Positions 34,598-42,422 of a stretch of DNA of 64,000 nucleotides are shown piece by piece. Source of the stretch: Gammaproteobacteria bacterium (GTDB taxonomy: Bacteria; Pseudomonadota; Gammaproteobacteria; GCA-001735895); NCBI GenBank assembly GCA_029862005.1, contig JAOTYD010000013.1, positions 28,424 to 92,423 on the forward strand, in the 5' to 3' direction. The notes under the pieces were generated by a model, which did not search any database, was not told where the DNA came from, and saw only the letters and a list, made by a program, of their open reading frames with translations. The position numbers and the translations under genes were made by a program. The first letter of the stretch is position 1. Each line of letters starts with the position of its first letter.

Positions 34598-36547
34598 ATG
34601 GACATAAAAAGTCTCGACGACTCCCTACCAGCCAGGTCCCCGGTTTTGCAATCCAGCAACCTGTTGGCACAACTCAAGGCAGCAGGAACCATCGAAGCCG
34701 AGGTAATCAAGGTATTGCAGGACAAGCTTTTATTAAGCAGTCGACTCGGAGAAATACTGACCTCCAATTCACTGAACTACAAGACGGGTGATCAGCTCAA
34801 TTTGCGCCTTGCCGGAAGCGACCTGGAGCCTGTGCTCAAGGTCAGCCCCAGACAATCGGGGCCAGTGACGCTTGACGACAATCAGAATCCGCGCCTGACC
34901 CGGTTGGTGCCGGTTAACACGGCGGTACTCGCGATCGTAACCAGCGTAGTGCCACAGCGCATCCAGATAAGGCTTGCAGAGCAAATCCTGACCCTGCCAC
35001 ACCAGCCGGGCATCGCCCGGGGCCAATTGCTCAGCCTGCAACGTAACAATGCCAGCCAGAAAATCGAAATCACACCCGTGGATCGGAAACTCATTTACAA
35101 GGCCATGCTCAAGCAGTTGGTACCGGGTCAACCCGAGACCGGCTCCAAAAGCCTGGTCAAGTTATTAAACCTGGTCAACAAGGTCACAAGTTCTCCGACT
35201 TCGCAGGCGGCGCCGGTGACCAACCGGATTACGGATACCTTCGGTGGAGGAAACTCGACCGCGGTATCCCGGGCAGTAACGGCCGCGTTAAGTAACCAGG
35301 CCTCAACCAGCCCCGGTAGAACCGGGGGAATGCCAACACCCGAAAATCAATACCGACCGACCGTTGTCAAAACGCCAGGGCCGCCCACTGAGACAGCATC
35401 CAACGACACGCGAACCGAATCCAGACCCGTGCAAACCGGAAACAACCGCCAGATAACCGCATTGCTGCAGCAAATAAACAAGCAAGGCAACCAGTCTTTC
35501 GAGCGCACTCCGGTCGCCAAACCTGCTACTTCGAGGTCGGCATTGCCAGCAGATGATTTTCGTCCCATTATCGGGTCGCACCGGCAGGGCACTACAGTAA
35601 CCGGTAAGCATGGCGTGAGTATCGCCCCGACGAATACCGGGAAGACCGTGTCCTTACCCGTTGCCCCGGCAGGTAGCTCCGTACCGACAGAACCCCCGGC
35701 GACGACTCCAGACGCCCAGCACCGGGTGACCTCGCAAACGCCCCGGCTATCGGCCAACGCATCGCAGACGACGACGGTGCCGGTTCCTGGTAGCGGGCCC
35801 GGAACCTTGCAAATGTTACTGCAATGGGTGCCCCGAATAGCCGAATTGAACGTTACGCAAATAAAGCAATGGTTTGAGTTTGCGAGCCTGATCCGCGCGC
35901 CCCGATCCGGATCCACTTTATCAACGACACCGGATCCCGTGGGATCGTTAAATAAACTGATGGACCAGGTTACGTTCAGCCGTGAACTCGACCAGGCGCT
36001 ACAACTAAAGATCAAGGCCGCGGTTGGCGATGATGCAGCTCCTGCCAGGACACCACAGCAAGAAATGTTACAGCAGTATGCCCGCGATGGCGTGAAGCTG
36101 ATCGAGCAATCGCTGACGCAGCACCTGTTACAGCGGGCAACGCTTGGCATGCAGCAGGAAACGCAACAACCCCTGTCACTAAGCCTCGCCCTGCCGTTCC
36201 TCGAAAAACAGGACATCAAGCCGATTCAGATAGATCTGTCACAGCGCGGCGAGTCAATGGAAGACAGCGATAACGGCTGGGATATCCGCCTGAGTTTCGA
36301 ATTTGAAGGCCTCGGTCCAGTTTCCTGTCACCTGTTTCTCGAAGGTCAGGCAGTCGCCGCGAGCTTTTACTCGGAACAGGACCAAACCCGAAATCAGATC
36401 GAACAGGCGCTACCTGAACTGGAGCAACAGCTACGCAGTGCCGGCTTCACGAATTGCGAGTTTCATAGCTTTCCCGCGACCCTTGCCAATTCCGGACCCG
36501 TCGGGAGGACAGCCTACCCAGAGTCACTCATCGATATCGAGGTCTAA
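34598..36547 (+). CDS. fliK: Flagellar hook-length control protein FliK family
   Basis: A 649-residue protein. The N-terminal 180 residues are ordered and polar; a long Pro/Thr/Ser/Gln-rich disordered middle follows (about 190-420); and the C-terminal Flg_hook domain contains LSLALPFLEKQDIKPIQIDL and a Phe/Gly-rich end. FliK measures hook length and switches export specificity. The next gene encodes an FlhB C-terminal-like domain, which is the FliK partner, and this supports the call. Length is above the E. coli protein but normal for the alternative FliK type. Confidence 0.82.
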   Translation: MDIKSLDDSLPARSPVLQSSNLLAQLKAAGTIEAEVIKVLQDKLLLSSRLGEILTSNSLNYKTGDQLNLRLAGSDLEPVLKVSPRQSGPVTLDDNQNPRLTRLVPVNTAVLAIVTSVVPQRIQIRLAEQILTLPHQPGIARGQLLSLQRNNASQKIEITPVDRKLIYKAMLKQLVPGQPETGSKSLVKLLNLVNKVTSSPTSQAAPVTNRITDTFGGGNSTAVSRAVTAALSNQASTSPGRTGGMPTPENQYRPTVVKTPGPPTETASNDTRTESRPVQTGNNRQITALLQQINKQGNQSFERTPVAKPATSRSALPADDFRPIIGSHRQGTTVTGKHGVSIAPTNTGKTVSLPVAPAGSSVPTEPPATTPDAQHRVTSQTPRLSANASQTTTVPVPGSGPGTLQMLLQWVPRIAELNVTQIKQWFEFASLIRAPRSGSTLSTTPDPVGSLNKLMDQVTFSRELDQALQLKIKAAVGDDAAPARTPQQEMLQQYARDGVKLIEQSLTQHLLQRATLGMQQETQQPLSLSLALPFLEKQDIKPIQIDLSQRGESMEDSDNGWDIRLSFEFEGLGPVSCHLFLEGQAVAASFYSEQDQTRNQIEQALPELEQQLRSAGFTNCEFHSFPATLANSGPVGRTAYPESLIDIEV

Positions 36548-36551
36548 TCCC

Positions 36552-36881
36552 GTGAATAAGCTTCCCAGGTTTGCGATCGCGCTCGAATACGATGGAAAAC
36601 AGGCCCCTCTGGTGACGGCTAAAGGCCATGACGAAATTGCGAACCAGATACTCAGGCTGGCCCATGAGGCCAATATTCCAATCCAGAAAGATAATGAACT
36701 GGCCCTCGTGTTGGACCAGATCGATCTCGGCGACCATGTACCGGAAGCGCTTTATGTTGTCATTGCTGAAATCCTGACTTTCGCCTATCGACTATCCGGC
36801 AAGCACAAGGATTTCATGGATGATTTAAAGCCGCACCCTGGCGCAGAGGCTGAAATCCCGGGCTCGATTACAGAGGCCTGA
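36552..36881 (+). CDS. Stand-alone FlhB C-terminal (export switch)-like protein
   Basis: A 109-residue protein starting with GTG at 36552, 5 bases after the fliK stop. FAIALEYDGKQAPLVTAKGHD, NIPIQKDNELALVLDQIDLG and PEALYVVIAEILTFAY align with the cytoplasmic domain of FlhB/YscU. The autocleavage motif NPTH is replaced by LPRF, so it cannot self-cleave. Similar FlhB2/FlhX-type proteins can substitute for the FlhB tail in some flagellar systems. Pairing with fliK suggests a role in export switching. Confidence 0.85.
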   Translation: MNKLPRFAIALEYDGKQAPLVTAKGHDEIANQILRLAHEANIPIQKDNELALVLDQIDLGDHVPEALYVVIAEILTFAYRLSGKHKDFMDDLKPHPGAEAEIPGSITEA

Positions 36882-36960
36882 ACCGGGAAAACATTCGACG
36901 ACCGCTAATCAGGTTCTTTTCCATCACGAGCTGATGACGGCATTGCGGTTAGCTATAAAC

Positions 36961-36994
36961 TTTCGCCGAAAATCGAGTTCGACACCTATATAAT
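36961..36994 (+). promoter_or_regulatory. Weak candidate promoter of the homocysteine methyltransferase
   Basis: TATAAT at 36989-36994 lies 47 bases before the ATG; no good -35 box is seen (nearest TTTCGC at 36961). Confidence 0.3.
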
Positions 36995-37040
36995 GGCCCC
37001 GTACAGTAATGACTTACGCGAGCACTATAAAGAGTAATCC

Positions 37041-37952
37041 ATGAGCACCAGCATTTCCTGGCTTGAAGATCGAATCAACCGATCCGGAGCACCGCTTATT
37101 ATCGACGGCGGCATGGGGACTGAACTCGAAAAAAGCGGTGTACCCATGGATGGCAAGGTATGGAGCGGGCGTTCGGTGCTTTCCCATCCCGAGGCCGTTC
37201 AACAGATTCACGAAAAGTTTATCGCGGCCGGCGCGGAAGTCATTATCACTAACACCTTTGCAACAGCAAGGCACATGCTGGAACCCGGTGGACTGGGCAA
37301 CCAGGTCAAGGCTATCAATCTGAGTGCCGTCAAGTTGGCGCAGCAGGCCCGCGAAAACGCTGCCCAGGGACCGGTAGCGATCGCCGGCTCAATCTGCGAG
37401 TGGGCACCCACCGACGATCCCCGCTGGTACCAGCCGGAAGCGGTGGGTCGCTCGGCGCGAGAGCAGGCCGAGATACTGGCCGAAGCCGGGGTTGAACTTT
37501 TTGCATTGGAGATGTGCGAGCAGATCGATTTTTCGGTTGCCGTTATCGATGCGATCCAGGATCTTGGATTACCGCTCTGGATCGGCATGAGCGCCAAAAG
37601 ATTTCCGGGTTGCTCGACGCTATCGGTTTTCGATGACACCGCGCTTGAATTTGAAAACCTCGTTTTAGCGCTGTCCGGCTATACGGCAATGATGATGAAC
37701 ATCATGCACACTCCGATCACGGACGTCGAAGAGGCTCTTGCGATCGTGAAACGGCACTGGGACGGGCCAATCGGCATTTATCCTGAATCCGGCTATTTCA
37801 CGATGCCCAACTGGCAATTTGTCGATATCATCGAACCCGAAAAACTCGCGGAACTCGCGCAAATCTGGGTAAACAATGGCGTACGCATGGTCGGAGGCTG
37901 TTGCGGACTGGGGCCGGAGCATATAGCCGCCTTAAGACAGACAATAAGGTAG
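37041..37952 (+). CDS. Homocysteine S-methyltransferase family protein
   Basis: A 303-residue TIM-barrel protein: LIIDGGMGTELEKSGV at the N-terminus, NTFATARHML, and the C-terminal GGCCGLGPEHI with two zinc cysteines. In the family a third Cys follows a GxNC motif; here the equivalent MMNIMHTP has no Cys, so zinc ligation may use His or be altered. It likely transfers a methyl group to homocysteine from a donor such as betaine or S-methylmethionine. AAAGAG precedes ATG 37041. It is monocistronic. Confidence 0.85.
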   Translation: MSTSISWLEDRINRSGAPLIIDGGMGTELEKSGVPMDGKVWSGRSVLSHPEAVQQIHEKFIAAGAEVIITNTFATARHMLEPGGLGNQVKAINLSAVKLAQQARENAAQGPVAIAGSICEWAPTDDPRWYQPEAVGRSAREQAEILAEAGVELFALEMCEQIDFSVAVIDAIQDLGLPLWIGMSAKRFPGCSTLSVFDDTALEFENLVLALSGYTAMMMNIMHTPITDVEEALAIVKRHWDGPIGIYPESGYFTMPNWQFVDIIEPEKLAELAQIWVNNGVRMVGGCCGLGPEHIAALRQTIR

Positions 37953-37977
37953 AAAAAACTGCAAGGACCAGGATTCT

Positions 37978-38373
37978 CTAGCCATTTCCCTTAATTGCCC
38001 TTTGATCCGTATCCTCACGCAGATTACCGAATGCGGGGTGACCCACTAGCCTGGCTTCCGGGATATGCAGCCGAATCTCGGCCACCAGCTCGTTAATCAA
38101 GCCGTGACGGGTCTTGACCGAGACCCACAGCAGATTGAGCGGTGCATTTAGATCCGCAAATACCACGTCATCGTGACCTCCCAGAACTGTATGGATTGTT
38201 TCCAGGCGTATTTTCAAATGTTGCCCGGTTCGATGCTTCAATCCCGGTATCAGCATCATGAAATCGCTCAGAAACTGGCCGTTTTCATCGTGGGTCGGCA
38301 GCCGCTTGTAGAGCGGCTCGTGGTTTGACCCCATCTCAAAGCCTTGTGGTAATCCAGGTTTTATCTGATTCAT
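37978..38373 (-). CDS. Hypothetical protein, 131 residues
   Basis: I do not recognise this protein. It is soluble, with no signal peptide, and starts MNQIKPGLPQGFEMGSNHEP; the motif RLPTHDENGQFLSDFMMLIP and the segment LNLLWVSVKTRHGLINELV look like a folded, conserved domain. It converges on the methyltransferase gene with a 25-base gap. ATG 38373 is preferred to 38385. The 204 bases upstream to the MBL gene hold nothing recognised. Confidence 0.6.
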   Translation of the reverse strand: MNQIKPGLPQGFEMGSNHEPLYKRLPTHDENGQFLSDFMMLIPGLKHRTGQHLKIRLETIHTVLGGHDDVVFADLNAPLNLLWVSVKTRHGLINELVAEIRLHIPEARLVGHPAFGNLREDTDQRAIKGNG

Positions 38374-38588
38374 TCTCAGTATCAAGTATTCGGCACTGTC
38401 AGATTCGCAACGGAATGCTGTTTTACCCCGCGAAGCTAATCATCGCAGGCAGTTCCCTGATCTTCCAGATTTTTTGTAAGCAGACTGCAAAAACTGACGT
38501 TAGCCATCCGGCATTGTAATCCAATCGTCATTCGGTACAGCGGTTATTGATAAATCGATTCCTGGTTAACTGCATATCGAACCTCCTT

Positions 38589-39359
38589 TCATTTCTCCAA
38601 CTGACTGGCAACCCAGGCGCCAGCGTCGCCCATAGCACCCCTCCCCGCCAGGTAATCATCGATGATTTCAATCATGCGTTGCCGCCCAAATGATTCAAAA
38701 TGCCCACCATGAACAGTTTCAACATCGAACTCGCGTAAGCGCTGCAAACTTTCTCGATAGATCGCTTTTTCCGAGTGATAAACCGTATCGAATAACTCGC
38801 CATCATAAATCGCATCACCACTGAACAACGTCCTGGTTTTCATTTCATAGAGTGCAATAGAACCGGGCGAATGCCCCGGTAAATGCAACACCTGGAATAC
38901 CCGATCTCCCAAATCGATAACATCACCTTCATCAAGGTAACCGGTCAATGGCGCAGGTGTAACCCGGTAGTTTTCATAGTGGAATTTCTGATCGGGCAAG
39001 GCCAGGAAAGTTTCTGCGCGCACAAATTCGGCGATTCCCGAGTTTTCATGGTTGGGTTCTATATGAAGCGCTTCCTCGAGCCGGTGACCAAGGCGACACT
39101 TAAACTCATGTGCACCTCCGATATGATCGAAATGGCAATGCGTCGATATCACGGTAACCGGTTTTTCGCCGAGGATCGCGATTTCCCGTTTCAAGGGTCT
39201 TAAACCCATTCCAGAATCGATTAGGAGATCGTAGTTTTTGCCACGTAGGTGCCAGATATTGCAGCGTAACCAGGCTGCAACGTATTTTTCCCGGATAAGA
39301 CTGATGTCTTCCGATACGCGGGTAACTTCGTACCAGTCTTTGATGACCCTGTTATTCAT
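38589..39359 (-). CDS. MBL-fold metallohydrolase
   Basis: A 256-residue metallo-beta-lactamase-fold hydrolase without signal peptide. STHCHFDHIGG (His74 to His79) is a variant HxHxDH motif, HLPGHSPGSIALY gives the next His, LFSGDAIYDG the bridging Asp, and VHGGHFESF the last His. Members include glyoxalase II-like and lactonase-like enzymes; the substrate cannot be inferred. It is the last gene before the repeat-rich accessory segment. Confidence 0.88.
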   Translation of the reverse strand: MNNRVIKDWYEVTRVSEDISLIREKYVAAWLRCNIWHLRGKNYDLLIDSGMGLRPLKREIAILGEKPVTVISTHCHFDHIGGAHEFKCRLGHRLEEALHIEPNHENSGIAEFVRAETFLALPDQKFHYENYRVTPAPLTGYLDEGDVIDLGDRVFQVLHLPGHSPGSIALYEMKTRTLFSGDAIYDGELFDTVYHSEKAIYRESLQRLREFDVETVHGGHFESFGRQRMIEIIDDYLAGRGAMGDAGAWVASQLEK

Positions 39360-39687
39360 CGCAACCCGTTAAAGATATTTTGTCGATTATGTCGGTTCGG
39401 ATTTCCGCCGAAACCTGGCGTTTCATTCTAGCGAATTCGTGCGAATTTCTCTAAAGGGGACGTGGAAAGCATTTTTACCGGGTCTCAGAAAAACCGGAAG
39501 CAGCCTGTCACCGACTAATCGATTATAGGTTACCAGGTCAAAAATCATTTGCTCGCGCCTGTTGTGGCTAGCAGTATTCCGACAGCAAATCGGCAGGCCG
39601 CTCATGGTAAACGACAACTAGACACCGGTAGACATGAATTAAAATGGCGCATATTCTTGCTGAACTACACCCAGAGAGGGTCAGCCC
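39360..39687. other. Gap at the start of the accessory segment
   Basis: No gene is supported in these 328 bases. The stretch 39441-39480 (TCTCTAAAGGGGACGTGGAA) faintly resembles the middle of the family C repeats but is too divergent to call. No terminator is seen. Confidence 0.4.
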
Positions 39688-40158
39688 CTGAAAAATAAAA
39701 CGACAGTTTTTTGTACCGCTTTACTTTCCAGCCTGCTCGTCGTCACTCCGCAGGCGGCCCTCGCGGACGGCGATAATCCTCTCAGGGACGCGGGCTTCGA
39801 GTTACAGCTGCCGCCCGATCAAGGCGGCTGGATTCTGTTTGACGAGAGCATGTTTTCGACGGATGAAGCGCGCAACGACGGCCAGTCCATGTTCAACTGG
39901 GGCTTCAGTCGAAGCGTGCCGTATCCACCCTATTTCGTTGGAACCGTGTCCGGCAGCTTGCCGGAGTTTCCGGCCGCACCGGGCTGGCGTCGGCGGTTAA
40001 CCGGGTTTGGCGCAACACCCACCGCGCTCAGGGGAACGCCAGCTTTCGGTATCGTTCAAGTTACGCTCTTCGACGGGCTTGGCAACGACCTGGGAACGGA
40101 TGAGACTGCCGGCAACAACACCCGCCTGGCCAAGACTTCGAATGAAGCAGATTCGTGA
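39688..40158 (+). pseudogene. Truncated secreted protein resembling PEP-CTERM-associated surface proteins
   Basis: The frame opens with CTG 39688, seven bases after GAGAGGG, and encodes a clear signal peptide (LLSSLLVVTPQAALA, cleavage before DGD). The mature part, NPLRDAGFELQLP...GGWILFDES...GIVQVTLFDGLGNDLG, resembles the lectin-like N-terminal half of secreted proteins often carrying PEP-CTERM tails. It stops at TGA 40156 just after KTSNEADS, where relatives continue for about 60-100 residues. With no ATG, GTG or TTG available and a missing C-terminus, it is called a probable pseudogene; translation from CTG is possible. Confidence 0.55.
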
Positions 40159-40202
40159 ACTGGTCAAGATCAGAATAAGAGGCGCTTATCTCGGTACAAC
40201 TA

Positions 40203-40685
40203 TTGTGCGGCATTCGGTGGCTAAGAACAATCGTACTTATAGCCCTGTTAGTTATGGCGGGCCAGAGCAAGGCATGGATTGCTTTTGGCTTTCAAAGCGG
40301 TATGAGCCGCTTCGATGTCACAAGATACTTATCTGATAACGAGTCTTTTGTTATAACTGACGGCCTACAGCAAACGTATGCCGGCCCTGAAGATAACAAA
40401 TCAAAATACATTCTAATCTATTGCTCCAAGCCTCAGAAATTATACTTAATGCAGTTCAAGCTGGCTGATTCGCGGGCGGTCTTCGTGGAAACAAAAAAAA
40501 AATTCGAAAAGCGGTACGGAAAACCGAGGCAGCTGTATTCTGAATCAGATTATTGGGAAACCGAGAATTGGGAAAATGTCAGTGTTTCCTTTATATGGGA
40601 TTTAAATGAATCTGAAACGATCGCGCTCGAGCATCGTGACAATAATTCCATTGCAGAATTTCAAGACTTCTCGGTTTGTAAATAA
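40203..40685 (+). CDS. Hypothetical secreted protein, 160 residues
   Basis: Family unknown. TTG 40203 starts a signal peptide (RTIVLIALLVMAGQSKA) followed by WIAFGFQSGMSRFDVTRYL, a pattern seen in small periplasmic proteins that open with a short repeat-like GMSxxDV element. The mature part (about 135 residues) contains a lysine-rich segment KKKFEKRYGKPRQLYSESDYW, suggesting a fold like small lipid- or protein-binding periplasmic domains. Gene is flanked by the truncated surface protein and repeat C1. Confidence 0.6.
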   Translation: MCGIRWLRTIVLIALLVMAGQSKAWIAFGFQSGMSRFDVTRYLSDNESFVITDGLQQTYAGPEDNKSKYILIYCSKPQKLYLMQFKLADSRAVFVETKKKFEKRYGKPRQLYSESDYWETENWENVSVSFIWDLNESETIALEHRDNNSIAEFQDFSVCK

Positions 40686-40737
40686 GGCCTAACTGGTAAC
40701 CTTTGTTAGCTGCTGGTTTAATTCCGGGTGGCTTTCT

Positions 40738-40843
40738 TGGGTCGTTACTCGCACCTGATCATATGTTTTGAAGGTCAGCTTTCTCGTAAGCAGACACCCG
40801 TTCGGTCCAGGCGAGAGGCAATCTTCGGCCAGGAACGAGCATT
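40738..40843 (+). repeat. Family C repeat, copy 1
   Basis: Full-length copy: GGGTCG at the 5' end, AGCTTTCTCGTAAGCAGAC in the middle, then GAGGCAATCTTCGGCCAG and GGAACGAGC. Lies between the 160-residue gene and the GFA gene. Confidence 0.8.
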
Positions 40844-40925
40844 CCGGTCGAATAACCAATATCCTTGCCTGCGGACAGCTCATTCCCGCTAGAATGACTC
40901 TGGGTCCAGGAAACGAGTGATATAA

Positions 40926-41774
40926 ATGAAGAATCAAGCCAGCTGTTTATGCGGGGTCCTGCAATGGGAAATCACGGCGGAACCCTTTAACGCATTCAAT
41001 TGCCACTGCAAGTTGTGCCGTAAGGCCCACGGTTCAGCATTCGCCACTTATTGGTTTATCAAACCGGAGCAGTTCAACTGGCTCAGCGGAACCGATAGCA
41101 TCGTTCGATACCGTTCATCGCATCTGCTGACCCGCAGCTTTTGCGGCAATTGTGGCTCGGTGGTGCCTTACCCCAGCGAGCAGGGGAATCATTGGCTTGC
41201 CCCGGGCGGGTGTCACGACGACGGCAAGAAATCCGACTGCCATGTCTTCACAGCACATAGCGCGCCCTGGTACGACATTACCGGCGACTTGCCCCGGCAC
41301 CACGACTACCCAGAGTTTACCGGGATGCAGCGTGTGGAAGAGAAACCACTCGAGCCCGAATCGGAGGGTATCGTTCGTGGCAGCTGCATGTGTGGAGCTG
41401 TGAAATTCCATATTAGCGAGCCCTTTAATCTGGTGCAGAATTGTCATTGCCATCGCTGCCGAAAGGCCCGTTCCGCGGCGCACGCGACCAACGGGTTTAC
41501 CTCGCTAGATGGTGTCAAGTTTGCACAAGGAGAAGATAACCTGGCGTATTACAAAGTGTCCGATGCGAAATATTTCACGCAAGTGTTTTGTAAAAACTGC
41601 GGATCGAAGATGCCTCGCCTCGACTCCGACAGAGGAATTGCGGTGATACCGTTCGGCGCTTTGGACGACGACCCCCGTGTCAAACCTGTCAGGCATATCT
41701 ACGTCGGTGACATGGCGAAGTGGTATGAAATTACCGACGACTTGCCGGTGTTCCGTGAAGAGCCAACAAGCTGA
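40926..41774 (+). CDS. Two-domain GFA/CENP-V family protein
   Basis: A 282-residue protein made of two tandem GFA (glutathione-dependent formaldehyde-activating, Mss4-like) domains. Domain 1 has CLCGVLQWEI, CHCKLCRKAHGSAF and FCGNCGS; domain 2 (from about residue 150) has CMCGAVKFHI, CHCHRCRKARSAAH and FCKNCGS. Each set of cysteines can bind structural and labile zinc. Most family members have one domain; the duplication is less common. Despite the family name most members have no shown formaldehyde activity. RBS is GAGTGATATAA. Confidence 0.88.
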   Translation: MKNQASCLCGVLQWEITAEPFNAFNCHCKLCRKAHGSAFATYWFIKPEQFNWLSGTDSIVRYRSSHLLTRSFCGNCGSVVPYPSEQGNHWLAPGGCHDDGKKSDCHVFTAHSAPWYDITGDLPRHHDYPEFTGMQRVEEKPLEPESEGIVRGSCMCGAVKFHISEPFNLVQNCHCHRCRKARSAAHATNGFTSLDGVKFAQGEDNLAYYKVSDAKYFTQVFCKNCGSKMPRLDSDRGIAVIPFGALDDDPRVKPVRHIYVGDMAKWYEITDDLPVFREEPTS

Positions 41775-41813
41775 GTCGGATGCAATAAGTTAATTCGTCT
41801 TGTATGTCTGTGA

Positions 41814-41922
41814 TGGGTCGTAAAACGCCGCTGGTCAATCGAGTTTGAGCGTCAGCATTCTCCAAAGGAGACGCTGAAAGCAAAATTAGCAGCAGCAATC
41901 TTCGGCCAGGAGCGGACGCTCG
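41814..41922 (+). repeat. Family C repeat, copy 2
   Basis: Full-length: GGGTCGTAAAACGCCGCTG, GAGCGTCAGCATTCTCC, GGAGACGCTGAAA, GCAATCTTCGGCCAG, GGACGCTCG. Located in the 648-base gap downstream of the GFA gene. Confidence 0.82.
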
Positions 41923-42077
41923 CCTAATGCATAAAAGAATAGAATTTTCCTTATCCTTCATTTGCAACTCATTTATTCAAAGTCAAAGAATCAGCCATTC
42001 ACAATAAATTTTACTCATACTAGGTTGCAAGTTTTACAGTGAAGTAAATCACAAACTCGAAAAAATCCTCCACGTTG

Positions 42078-42086
42078 TGTTAAAGT
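42078..42086 (+). promoter_or_regulatory. Candidate extended -10 promoter of the riboswitch transcript
   Basis: TGTTAAAGT has the TGnTAnnnT form and lies 12-20 bases before the aptamer. No convincing -35 box is seen. Confidence 0.35.
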
Positions 42087-42097
42087 CTTTATTAATC

Positions 42098-42184
42098 TGA
42101 TAAGGGCAATCCAATTGAAAGATTGGGGCGCAAAACCGTGGGTCTACAGCGTTTGCACGCTACGACAGCCAGGTTGCCGGAGCT
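42098..42184 (+). ncRNA. c-di-GMP-I (GEMM-I) riboswitch aptamer
   Basis: The sequence matches the GEMM-I consensus in order. P1 5' strand with GGGCAATCC (42104-42112) comes first, then GAAA tetraloop-type P2 (CCAATTGAAAGATTGG, 42111-42126) followed by GGCGCAAAACC (42126-42136). The variable P3 hairpin capped near GCGTTTGCACGC comes next, and the closing GACAGCCAGGTTGCC (42164-42178) pairs GGCAA with TTGCC. It is 239 bases upstream of a repeat lipoprotein gene on the same strand. The expression platform between 42185 and 42422 is not clear; ATCGG (42218) and CCGAT (42249) could form a hairpin around a T-run. Confidence 0.85.
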
Positions 42185-42422
42185 GCCTTAAAAGTACAGA
42201 ACTGGGTCGATGTTATCGGAATCCGTTTTGTGCTTTTTTTGCGCGATACCGATCCAACAGAACCTAACCTCTCTACGCAATTTCTTGGCTGGTAGTCAAC
42301 CAGGCATTTAGTTCCCGCCTTTTTGTTCCCTAACAAACCATCAGATTAAACGCTATTCGCACAGGGCAGTGCGCGTGATGCTTGGCCGTTCAGGCCTAAT
42401 TTTGTTTGCGAGGAAATGCAAA

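Noticed and set aside
35347..36219. 290-codon open frame on the minus strand inside fliK
   Set aside because: Serine/Cys/Val-rich low-complexity product opposite the disordered part of FliK; it is a compositional shadow with no family match.
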